NCBI GenBank assembly: GCA_003167255.1
Contig: PMTR01000032.1
Location: forward strand, 1-33,665
Direction of reading: 5' to 3'
DNA length: 33,665 nucleotides
From: Bryobacterales bacterium
GTDB lineage: Bacteria > Acidobacteriota > Terriglobia > Bryobacterales > Bryobacteraceae
Every line of letters starts with the position of its first letter. Position 1 is the stretch's first letter. The position numbers and the translations under genes are program-made. This document shows, piece after piece, positions 7,684 through 16,500 of this stretch. Below the pieces are notes generated by a model. It did not search any database. It was not told where the DNA came from and saw only the letters and a program-made list of their open reading frames with translations.

Positions 7684-8643
7684 TCAGTGCGTCATGGCGT
7701 ACACCACGTAGTTGATGCCGTAACGGTAGGCCAGGGCGGTCATCTTCTCGGGGTAGTAGGGGACGTCGGCGAATTCCCAGGCGTCGCCCACGTCGGTGTT
7801 GTAGTTGGCCGCTACCACCATGTGACCCCGGCCGTCTTCCATGGCGCGCCAGGCGGGTTGCGTGCCCGCGGGCTGCACCACGGTGACGCTGCCGTCGTAG
7901 CCGCGGCGCAAATGGCGCGAGCCGGGAATGAAGGTCAGGTCTTTTTCTTCGATGTCGTAAAGCACGTGCATCACCGGGTCGGAGAGCTCGATATCGGCGA
8001 TGGGCTGGCCGGGCAGAACGCGGCTCATGGTGCTGCTGAAAACTTCCCACTGGGTGCGGTCGGGGCCCCAGAAGTCATCGGTGACGAGGTAGCCGCCGCG
8101 CAGCAGGAATTCGCGCAGGCGGGCGATTTCGAGGTCGCTGAGGTTCCACCAGCCGGTTTGCGTAGCGTAGATCCAGGGATAATCGAACAGGTGTTCGTCG
8201 GTGAGGCGGAAGTGGCGGGGGTCGCCGGTGTCGATGCGCGTCAAGCGCTGGATGCCGGCGGTGAAGTGGTTGTCGGCGGCGGGCCAATCCACCACCCACC
8301 ATCCCTCTCCCATGCCGGCGCGCGAAGCATAGCCGAAGCGGCGGTGAAACTGAGGCAGATCGGTGTACTCCAGGCGGATGAAATGGAATTCGGCCTCGCG
8401 GCGATCGGCCACGCGCTCGTAGGGATCGTCGGCTTGTTGCATGCGCTGCAAGCCGCCGCGTTGCGCCAGGGCCGCCACGGCGATGAACAGCAGCGCCAGG
8501 AAGACGTGGGGCAGACTCCCTGGTCTGCGCGGGTCCCCCTGGACCCGCTCTCGTCTCGAAGAATCAATTTCCCGCCTGCGACAAGCCGGCCAGGGGGCCG
8601 CCTGCGGGCGAGGGAGCGGGCGAGGGCGCCCGCCCCACCTCAT
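7684..8643 (-). CDS. DUF4159-family exported protein, with an N-terminus built from repeat DNA
   Basis: From about residue 76 the protein is a typical DUF4159 domain, a family common in Acidobacteria and of unknown function (FHFIRLEYTDLPQFHRRFGY, GEGWWVVDWP, RGGYLVTDDFWG, YRYGINYVVYAMTH). A hydrophobic stretch at 47-59 (VFLALLFIAVAAL) ending in AQR looks like the core of a signal peptide. The 45 residues before it are Arg/Pro-rich and lie over two hairpin repeats (8511-8548) and other low-complexity DNA, so the original start has probably been altered. The ATG at 8643 overlaps the stop of the upstream hydrolase gene as ATGA, which could still allow coupled translation. A GTG at residue 56 is in frame but would remove the signal core. 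The true start is uncertain; the gene itself is not. Confidence 0.82.
   Translation of the reverse strand: MRWGGRPRPLPRPQAAPWPACRRREIDSSRRERVQGDPRRPGSLPHVFLALLFIAVAALAQRGGLQRMQQADDPYERVADRREAEFHFIRLEYTDLPQFHRRFGYASRAGMGEGWWVVDWPAADNHFTAGIQRLTRIDTGDPRHFRLTDEHLFDYPWIYATQTGWWNLSDLEIARLREFLLRGGYLVTDDFWGPDRTQWEVFSSTMSRVLPGQPIADIELSDPVMHVLYDIEEKDLTFIPGSRHLRRGYDGSVTVVQPAGTQPAWRAMEDGRGHMVVAANYNTDVGDAWEFADVPYYPEKMTALAYRYGINYVVYAMTH
8511..8548. repeat. Tandem hairpin repeats at the 5' end of the DUF4159 gene
   Basis: Two hairpins lie side by side. The first has stems 8511-8516 and 8523-8528. The second has stems 8529-8536 and 8541-8548 with a CCCT loop and a perfect 8-bp stem. The second has the same layout as the hairpin at 26303-26320, which also has a CCCT loop between GCGGACC-type arms. 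They therefore appear to be copies of one dispersed family. Confidence 0.7.
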
Positions 8644-9893
8644 GGGAGCGCCCGCTTGAGGAATTCGAGAACCTTGGGCATGGAATCGAGCGAGGATTCG
8701 GCGTCGCCTTTAGCAGAACCTCCCAGGTCGTTTTCCTTGCCGGATGTGGGGTTGCGGACTCGGCCGTGCCAAGCCGGGATGATATCGGGGCGCCCGGCGG
8801 AGTGGCCGGCATGCGCGTACTTCAGGTTTTCGAAGCTGTAAGCGAAATGGGAACGCTTGAGGCGGTACACCACATCATCAGCCATCTCCGACGATGGCCA
8901 TAAATGGTCGTCCTGGCCGGAGATCATGAGGATGGGCCCCTGGATCTTTTCGACTTCGATGGCCGCGCGGACCATCACCTCGGGAAGCCGCCGCCCGCCG
9001 GGAATCACATAGGCCAGGGCACGGCCGGTCCAGGTCCAGGCGGGCCCGCCGTTGTTGCGGCAGCAGGCTGCCACACGCACGTTGGAGGGAACGTATGCCA
9101 CCACCGCGGAGATGCGCGGAAACATGGAGCCGAGTTGCAACGCGAGTTCGCCGCCGCGCGAAGTTCCCATGACGGCAAAGCGGTCGCCGGAGATTTCGGG
9201 ACGCTGCGACATCCAGGCCAGCGCCCGCTCGAAATATTCCAGCGGGATCGCTTCCAGTTGCGGAGGCAGATCCTGGTAGCGGAAGTAGGCCAGCGCCAGC
9301 ACGGCGTATCCGTGGGAGGCCAGCCATGCAGCCGGACGGATGGGCAAGCCGCCATTCGATCCGCCGACCACTAGCACCGCGCGATGGCGCTCGCTCCCGG
9401 GAGGAACCAGGAAGACGCCGCGCAGCCCTCCGTCACTCACCGGCAAACGGCGCACGCCATCGGCCAGCGTTACTTGTTCCAGTTGCGCGCTGGCCACCGG
9501 CTGGTTCTTGCGCAGTAAGTGGAACTCGATGGGTTGCGGTCCGAGGTCGCGAATGGCCGTGTAAGTCTGCACGCTTTTCGCGACCGGCAGCATGGACCAG
9601 ATCAAACCCATGGCCGATACCTCTTTATAGGAACCGGCGACGGGAGCCTGCTGGGATGCGTCGACGTTACCGCCGGCGCCGGCCACGAACTCGGCTTGGG
9701 CCGCCCAGCGCGCGCCGGCGCCATCGGTGAGCGAGGCGCTGATCGCGACGTGTTCGTTGGGCTCCAGGCCGCTCGCGCGGATAGCAGCCGATTCATCGGC
9801 CATCACGCGCGCCGGGGAAACCTCCAACGTTTGCGCCGCCAAGCCGTATACAAAGGCAAACAAACCGGATGTCAGCAGCAGGTTGGATTTCAT
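8640..9893 (-). CDS. Exported BAAT / acyl-CoA thioesterase-like alpha/beta hydrolase
   Basis: The 417-residue protein begins with a signal peptide (MKSNLLLTSGLFAFVYGLAA, then Q). Residues 22-145 resemble the N-terminal beta-sandwich of the acyl-CoA thioesterase / bile-acid-CoA:amino acid N-acyltransferase family (LEVSPARVMADESAAIRASG, ending QPIEFHLLR). Residues 155-415 form the BAAT_C alpha/beta hydrolase: VVGGSNGGLP, nucleophile elbow MGTSRGGE with Ser245, acid SGQDDHLWPS (Asp328 or Asp329) and His in YAHAGHSAG (361 or 364). A Ser nucleophile fits hydrolase rather than the Cys of the amino acid transferase. An export signal argues against intracellular acyl-CoA as substrate, so the natural substrate is open. 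It is upstream of, and overlaps by four bases, the DUF4159 gene. Confidence 0.85.
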   Translation of the reverse strand: MKSNLLLTSGLFAFVYGLAAQTLEVSPARVMADESAAIRASGLEPNEHVAISASLTDGAGARWAAQAEFVAGAGGNVDASQQAPVAGSYKEVSAMGLIWSMLPVAKSVQTYTAIRDLGPQPIEFHLLRKNQPVASAQLEQVTLADGVRRLPVSDGGLRGVFLVPPGSERHRAVLVVGGSNGGLPIRPAAWLASHGYAVLALAYFRYQDLPPQLEAIPLEYFERALAWMSQRPEISGDRFAVMGTSRGGELALQLGSMFPRISAVVAYVPSNVRVAACCRNNGGPAWTWTGRALAYVIPGGRRLPEVMVRAAIEVEKIQGPILMISGQDDHLWPSSEMADDVVYRLKRSHFAYSFENLKYAHAGHSAGRPDIIPAWHGRVRNPTSGKENDLGGSAKGDAESSLDSMPKVLEFLKRALP

Positions 9894-9950
9894 AGGCAGG
9901 CTATGACAGCCCTTACACAGATATTACACAAAGCGGCCGGGAATGGCGGG

Positions 9951-9956
9951 TATAAT
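9951..9956 (+). promoter_or_regulatory. Putative -10 element for the radical SAM gene
   Basis: A perfect TATAAT lies 25 bases before the ATG at 9982, in the divergent gap between the hydrolase and radical SAM genes. No good -35 is seen at 16-18 bases; TTACAC at 9924-9929 is too far. No Shine-Dalgarno precedes the ATG. Confidence 0.45.
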
Positions 9957-9981
9957 ATTTTCAGCACTCAAACTCGATTAT

Positions 9982-11691
9982 ATGGAAACCCATCCCAAGG
10001 GCTCCAGAGCCCGAGTACTGCTCACTTCCGTCTTTGGCCCTTATGCCCAGGACGATGAATTCGGGAGCCGCAAGATTAACCCGATGGAGCTGTACCACAA
10101 CCAGGTGACGCGCGAACAAGGGCCGTTTTCGCTGCGCATGTTCCACCGTTCGTGGGGCATTCTGATGATCCAGCAGAATATCTCCGCGCCTACCACGGTG
10201 CTCGATTTCCCCACGCAGGCGGCCTTCGCAGCCGAACTGGCGGCCAACGATTACGATATCGTGGGCATCTCCTCGATCATCGTCAACGTCGGCAAGGTGC
10301 GGGAGATGTGCAAGACGATCCGTCGTCTGGCGCCCAAAGCGACCATCGTGATCGGCGGACACGTAGCGGCCATTCCGGGCATCGAGACCATCGTGGACGC
10401 GGATCAGATCGTGCGCGGCGACGGCATTTCCTGGATGCGGCGCTTCCTGAGCGAAGACGCGACGGCGCCGGTGAAGCATCCGCAGATTGTTTCCGGGTTC
10501 GGTGGACGGACCATGGGAATGACGCTGCCGCAAAACAAGGGAAATACGGCCGCAACCATTATTCCATCGGTGGGATGCCCCATGGGCTGCAACTTCTGCA
10601 CCACCTCGGCCTTCTTCGGCGGCAAGGGAAAGTATCTGAATTTCTACGACACCGGGGCGGAACTGTTCGCCGTCATGTCGGAGATGGAAGCCAAGCTGAA
10701 CGTCAAATCGTTCTTCATGATGGATGAGAACTTCCTGCTGCACAAGCGGCGGGCCATGGAACTGCTCACCCACATGAAGGCCGGCAACAAGGCCTGGTCG
10801 CTCTACGTATTCTCCTCCGCCAATGCCATCAGCCAGTATTCCATGCGGGAACTCGTGGAGCTGGGCGTCTCGTGGATCTGGATGGGCCTGGAATCGCCGC
10901 ACTCCTCCTACACCAAACTGAAGGGCGCCAATACGCTATCGCTCACCCGCGAACTGCGCAAGCACGGGATCAAGCTGCTGGGCTCGACGATTGTGGGCCT
11001 GGAGCACCATACCCCGGAAAACATCCACGAAGAGATTGAGCACGCGGTAGCGCACGACACGGATTTCCACCAGTTCATGCTCTATACGCCGGTGCCCGGC
11101 ACGCCGCTGTTTGCGGAGATGACGGAACAGGGGCGCATGCTCGATGGCGTCAACCTGGCCGACATCCACGGGCAGCACCAGTTCAACTTCCGGCACGCCG
11201 CCATCTCTCGCGAAGACTCCAAGAAGTTTCTGGACGAAGCCTTCCGCCGCGATTTCGAACGCAACGGCCCCAGCATCTATCGCATCTGCCGCACCACTTT
11301 CAACGGCTGGCTGCGCTATAAGAACGACCCGGATGCGCGGGTGCGCGCCCGCTTCGCCTGGGAAGCGCGATCGCTCAAGGATGGTTATGCGGCCGCGCTG
11401 TGGGCCATGGAGAAGAACCTCCGCACGGCCAATCCCGAGGTCAGCGAGAAAATTCGCGCGTTGCGCCGGGAAGTGGGCCGGGAGTTTGGACTGATGAGCC
11501 GCGTGGCCACTCTCGTGGTGGGTCCGCTGCTGTTATGGTCGTCGCGCCGCGAAGGCCGGCGGCTGGCGCAAGGCCACACTTACGAGCCGCAGACCATCGT
11601 GGAACGCCGCAACTGGGCGCCGCCCGCGCTGCTGCCTTCGGACGAAGGTGTCGGCAGCCTTACTGTCCAGCCAGAAACTTCTGGTAGTTGA
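9982..11691 (+). CDS. Cobalamin-binding-domain radical SAM protein
   Basis: The 569-residue protein has an N-terminal B12-binding-like Rossmann domain (about 70-155: YDIVGISSIIVNV, ATIVIGGHVAAIPG, ADQIVRGDG). The radical SAM core follows, with the cluster motif CPMGCNFC giving Cys199, Cys203 and Cys206, then MMDENFLL, WIWMGLESP, GSTIVGLEHHTPENI and YTPVPGTPLF. The DxHxxG motif for base-off cobalamin is not seen, as in many BchE/HpnJ-like members. The C-terminal 150 residues are family-specific. Such proteins methylate or rearrange unreactive carbons in lipids or cofactors; the substrate cannot be told. I chose ATG 9982 because the family-like sequence starts there and a TATAAT lies upstream. 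Its 3' end overlaps the convergent kinase gene by 32 bases. Confidence 0.87.
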   Translation: METHPKGSRARVLLTSVFGPYAQDDEFGSRKINPMELYHNQVTREQGPFSLRMFHRSWGILMIQQNISAPTTVLDFPTQAAFAAELAANDYDIVGISSIIVNVGKVREMCKTIRRLAPKATIVIGGHVAAIPGIETIVDADQIVRGDGISWMRRFLSEDATAPVKHPQIVSGFGGRTMGMTLPQNKGNTAATIIPSVGCPMGCNFCTTSAFFGGKGKYLNFYDTGAELFAVMSEMEAKLNVKSFFMMDENFLLHKRRAMELLTHMKAGNKAWSLYVFSSANAISQYSMRELVELGVSWIWMGLESPHSSYTKLKGANTLSLTRELRKHGIKLLGSTIVGLEHHTPENIHEEIEHAVAHDTDFHQFMLYTPVPGTPLFAEMTEQGRMLDGVNLADIHGQHQFNFRHAAISREDSKKFLDEAFRRDFERNGPSIYRICRTTFNGWLRYKNDPDARVRARFAWEARSLKDGYAAALWAMEKNLRTANPEVSEKIRALRREVGREFGLMSRVATLVVGPLLLWSSRREGRRLAQGHTYEPQTIVERRNWAPPALLPSDEGVGSLTVQPETSGS

Positions 11692-13378
11692 TGCCGTTCC
11701 GGATTTCGACGTTGCGCGTCGCCTGCTTGCCGTCTTTCCATTCCACCGTGATGCTGTAAGTGCCGGGCGCCAGGTTGATCTGGGCGGGCGTGGCCCCGGT
11801 GTAGCGCTTGCCGTCGATCAGCACGGCGGCGCCTGCCGGTTCGCTGGTGAGCATCAAGGTTCCCTGCCGGGCGCGCAGCACCACCGCGGGCAGTTCCACG
11901 GGGCTTGATTTCACTTCCACATCGCGGCTCTCCGCGTCGTATCCCTGCTTGGCGATTCCGATGGTGTGGTGTCCGGGCGCGGCTTCCATGGAGCAGGGCG
12001 TGGTGCAGGCCGTATCGGCCTGGCGATCGAGCGTGGCGATGGCGCCTCCCGGGCTGCTGATCACCATGATCGGTTGCGGTGGCGCCGCGCGAACCGGCGG
12101 AACGCGGCGCACGGGCGGCGGCGCAGCGTGAGTGTCCTTCTTCGGCTCGGGCGGAGTGACCGGCTCTTCCTTGGGAGGTGTTATCCCGGCGGCCGACAAG
12201 GGACTGGGTTTGGCATCGGTGGTGGTGGACGCCGAAGCTGGTGGCGGCGCTGTCTCGGGTTGCGGCTGTTGCGGTGGCTGAGATTCGGCTTGCTTGGGCA
12301 CGTCCGCGTGGATGAGACCGCGCCACGGCTTGGTTTCCCATCCGACAATCGCCAGCAAGCCGGCGGCCACCAGCGTGGCCATCAGAAACGGCAGAAAGCC
12401 GGATTTCCGATCGCTGCGCGTCTCGCTGGTGGTGCTGGCGGAATCCTGTCGGGCGGCGCGCCGCGGCGGCGGCAGGACGACGGCGCTCATCCCTTGCCCC
12501 GGCCCCACGGTAGTTGCGTTGAGACTGCCTCCGCGCGGCAAGGCATGCCAGTTCTTGCTCGAAGCGCAGGCAGCCTCCAGCGCCTCCGCGAATTCCTGGC
12601 ACGTGCGGTAGCGCGCATCGGGCTTCTTGGCGAGCCCCTTGCGAAGAACAGTCTCAATGGGCCCGGCCAGGCTGGGGTTGATGCGGCGCGGCGCGGGCGG
12701 CTCTTCCGCCACGATCTTATAGACCACCGTCGTCAGGTGCTCGCCGGTATAAGGCTTTTCGCCGGTGAGGACTTCGTACGCAATCACCGCCAGGGAGAAC
12801 TGGTCCGAGCGGCCGTCCACGGTTTGTCCCTGCACCTGCTCGGGTGACATGTAATGGGGCGTGCCGACAATCGAACCGGTCATAGTGAACTGCTCGGAAG
12901 CGGTGATCTTGGCGATGCCAAAATCCGTGATTTTGGCGGTGCCGTCGGCGGCGATCATGATGTTCGCCGGTTTGATGTCGCGGTGCACGATGCCCTTGCC
13001 GTGCGCGTAATCGAGGGCCACGGCGGTCTGCCCGAAGATGCTGAACATGCGCTCCGGCGCGAGCGCCCCGGGCCCGGAGAGAAGCTGGTCGAGCGTGGGA
13101 CCATCGACATATTCCATGGCGATATAGGCCAGATCGTCCTGCTGTTCGACATCGTAGATAGTGACGATTCCGGGATGCGAGAGAATGCCGGCCGAGCGAG
13201 CCTCGCGGAAAAGGCGCTCGCGCATGCGTTCCTGATCTTCGGCCTTGGGGACGGCGCCCAGATTGATGGTCTTGATGGCGACCGGCCGGCCGATATTGGG
13301 GTCGATGGCGTGGTAGACCACACCCATGGCCCCGCGTCCCAGTTCCCGTACGATTTTGTACCGTCCGATACGGTCCAT
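11660..13378 (-). CDS. Membrane Ser/Thr protein kinase with C-terminal PEGA-like repeats
   Basis: The 572-residue protein has a PknB-type kinase domain: GRGAMG at 14-19, VAIK with Lys36, HRDIKPAN at 132-139, TDFGIAK at 151-157, and GTPHYMSPEQV. A Ser/Thr/Pro-rich linker, one membrane helix at about 328-346 and a long Pro-rich spacer follow. Two PEGA-like modules close the protein: about 430-490 (VISSPGGAIATLD, CTTPCSMEAAPGHHTI) and 500-560 (LTSEPAGAAVLIDGKRYTGA, LAPGTYSITVEW). PEGA domains are surface beta-modules, so the tail is probably periplasmic. The ATG at 13378 directly begins the kinase fold. The gene is divergent from the subtilase gene across a 150-base gap and convergent with the radical SAM gene. 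Confidence 0.9.
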   Translation of the reverse strand: MDRIGRYKIVRELGRGAMGVVYHAIDPNIGRPVAIKTINLGAVPKAEDQERMRERLFREARSAGILSHPGIVTIYDVEQQDDLAYIAMEYVDGPTLDQLLSGPGALAPERMFSIFGQTAVALDYAHGKGIVHRDIKPANIMIAADGTAKITDFGIAKITASEQFTMTGSIVGTPHYMSPEQVQGQTVDGRSDQFSLAVIAYEVLTGEKPYTGEHLTTVVYKIVAEEPPAPRRINPSLAGPIETVLRKGLAKKPDARYRTCQEFAEALEAACASSKNWHALPRGGSLNATTVGPGQGMSAVVLPPPRRAARQDSASTTSETRSDRKSGFLPFLMATLVAAGLLAIVGWETKPWRGLIHADVPKQAESQPPQQPQPETAPPPASASTTTDAKPSPLSAAGITPPKEEPVTPPEPKKDTHAAPPPVRRVPPVRAAPPQPIMVISSPGGAIATLDRQADTACTTPCSMEAAPGHHTIGIAKQGYDAESRDVEVKSSPVELPAVVLRARQGTLMLTSEPAGAAVLIDGKRYTGATPAQINLAPGTYSITVEWKDGKQATRNVEIRNGINYQKFLAGQ

Positions 13379-13528
13379 TCAGTCTAGGAATAGCACACTG
13401 CAAAACCGGGACTGCAACCAACTCCCGCCTTTGGAATTGGTAGCTGTCCCGGCTTTGCCCCTGGGCAGCGGTTCCGCTTTGCCTACGCCGCAGCTCCGGG
13501 GAAACCTGATAAGCTTTTGGTACGTCCC

Positions 13529-16500
13529 ATGAGCATGTCCAAAGGCTTCATCCGCCGCGCGCTGAGTTGCGCGCTCTTCTTCTTTGTTTTGTGCGCTTAC
13601 CCGGGGTTTGGGCAGCCGGCGCGTAAGCGCCAGGTGAAGCACGCCGCGCCGCAATTCGTTCCCAACCGCTATATCGTTTTTCTGCAGGACCCGCCCGTCT
13701 CGTCGCGCTACACACAACGCGAAGCCATGGCGACCGCGGAAGCGATCGGCTACCAGCGCCAGATCGTGTCGCGCCAGCAGTCTCTGATGACGGAATTGGC
13801 CAGCCGGAATATCCGCGTGACGGGCTCGGTGAATACGCTGCTGAACGCGGTTTTTGTAGCCACCGGGCCGGACCGGCTGGCGGAGATCCGGGCGCTCGCC
13901 GGGGTTATCGGCGTCATGCCGGAACGCGTCATGAAAATGAGCCTGAACAAAGCCACGGCACTCGCCAACGCGCCGGCGGCGTGGAACCAGGCCAGTATCG
14001 GCGGACAATCGAATGCCGGCAAGGGGATCAAGATCGCGATTCTGGACACCGGAATCGATAACAACCACCCGGCGTTTCAGGATTCGAGCCTGACGATGCC
14101 GCCGGGCTTTCCCAAGTGCAACGCGCAGAGCGACTGTACCAACTTCACCAACAGCAAGGTGATTGTGGCGCGCAGCTATGTGCCGCAGATTGCTGCGGGC
14201 GGTGCGGCGACGCCCAATCCCGCGACGTCTTCACCCGACGATTATTCGGCGCGCGACCGCTTGGGCCACGGCACGGCGGTGGCATCGGCGGCGGCGGCCC
14301 AGCAGAATACCGCCGGGGCGATTGCCTTCAGCGGGATGGCTCCCAAGGCGTACCTGGGGAACTACAAGATTTGGGGCACCCCGGGCGTCAACGACAATCC
14401 GCCGGAAAGCGTGTGGATCCAGGCGATTGAAGATGCCCTGAACGACGGCATGGACGTCGCGAACCTGTCGTCGGGCGGCCCGGCGTATACGGGCGCACTG
14501 GATACTACGGCATGCGGCAATCCCTCCGGCGTGCCTTGCGATCCGCTGGCGTCGGCCTTCGAGGCAGCGGCGAAAGCGGGGCTGGTGATCACGGTGGCTG
14601 CGGGGAACGCCGCGGACGATACCTTCTTTAACAACGAGAACTATTTTTATTTCAATTCGATCGCTTCGCCGGCCACCGCGCCTTCGGTGATCGGTGTGGG
14701 CGCGACCTTGAGTTCACACGCGCTGGGCACTGCGGTGAGCGTGCTAAAGTCCAATGCGCCGGCAAGCTTGCAGACCATTACCGCTCAGCGCAGCGATGGC
14801 TGCTTTGGCTGGGACCCGGTGAGCCAAGACTGTTTCTTCGGGCCGGTGAGCGCTTCGCCCGGACTCACCGCGCCACTTGTGGATGTAACCACGCTCGGGG
14901 ACAACGGTCTGGCTTGTTCGGCCCTGCCTGCCAATTCGCTCAATGGAAAGTTCGCGTTGATCCAGCGCGGGGGGGGCAGTTCCTGTACCTTCGACACCAA
15001 GAGCACCAACGCCACCAACGCCGGCGCCGTGGGCGTGATTCTGTACATGGCCGACTCGAGCGCCACCATCCCTCCGGGACTCCTGGGCTATATTTTCGTG
15101 CCGGTCGTGATGATTTCCCTTTCGGATGGACAGGCGTTGAAGTCCTACATTGACTCCAACCCGAACGCTCCAGTCCGCATCGACACCGCGGGACTGGAAC
15201 AGCCCATCACCGACTTCAACCAGTTGATCAGTTGGTCCTCTCTTGGCCCAACGCCGGACGGAAATATCAAGCCGGATCTTGTGGCGACCGGTGGCTATGA
15301 CTTTAATCTTGGCTCGATTGACCCCAACAGTGGGTACTCCCCGTCATATAACGGCCTATACCTCGCCACCCAAAGCTATGACCAGAGTGGCGGGATGTAT
15401 AGCGCTACCGGTTACATCGGCGCGGATGGAACCAGCTTTGCTGCGCCGCTGGTGGCGGGCGCGGCGGCGCTGGTAAAGCAGGCGCATCCGGGGTGGACTC
15501 CCGGACAAATCAAGTCCGCGCTGCTCGACTATTCCGCGCAGGACGTAGTTACGGACGATTTTGCGGACCCCGTGGATGTGGAGTGGATAGGAGCGGGCCG
15601 TTTAGACGCCAACGCCGCGGTCGCTGCGATTGTGACGGCGGAGCCAGCCACCCTCTCGTTCGGGTTCTTGAAATCGGGTGTAGCCCTGCCTGCTCCGATT
15701 TCGCTAACCATCACCAACACCGGCTCCGCTTCGGTGACGCTGGCGGCCGCGGTCGCGACCGGTATCGCCGCCGCCGGCGCCACCGTCTCGGTGAACCAAC
15801 CGAGCATTACGCTGGCTGCCGGCGCAAAAACAACATTGGTCGTGACGTTATCCGGCGCCGTCCCGCCAGCCGGGGAATACAATGGCGCCGTCACCCTCAA
15901 GAGCGCAACCCCGGCGGTGAACATGCGGATTCCGTACATGTTTATCGTGGGCGACGGAATTCCGGTGGTCGCGCTTCCGCTGTTTGGCTGCTGCTACGGC
16001 GCGGTGGGGACGGACCTGGGTGCGAATCCGATCCAGGTGCTTGATCAATATGGCGTGCCAGTGGCAGGAGTGCCGGTGAGCTGGACGATTTCGCCTGCTG
16101 GCGCCGTGACGATGAAGAGCGTGACCGGAGTGCCGGGCACCCAGTCCAATACCGCACTCCCCTTCACGCCGGCCGCCTGTTCGCCGGCTTCCAGTTCCAG
16201 AGCGACCTCTTGCCCTACGAACAATTACGGCATCTCGTGGGTTGAAGTAGTAGGCGGAGCCTCGGCTGGCAACTCGGCGACCATCACGGCATCGGTGGGC
16301 CCTTACACCGGCAATGCGGCCCTGGTGTCCGGGGTCACGCTGATCCCGGTGTCTTCGGTGACTACGGGCGGCGTGGTCAATACGGGAAGCTACCAGACGA
16401 CGGTCGCGCCGGGCTCCTATGCTGATATATTCGGGGCCAACATGATGGATCCGAATTCCCTATTGAACTCGACCGGCGACGTGTCGTTCTTCTCGCGGCT

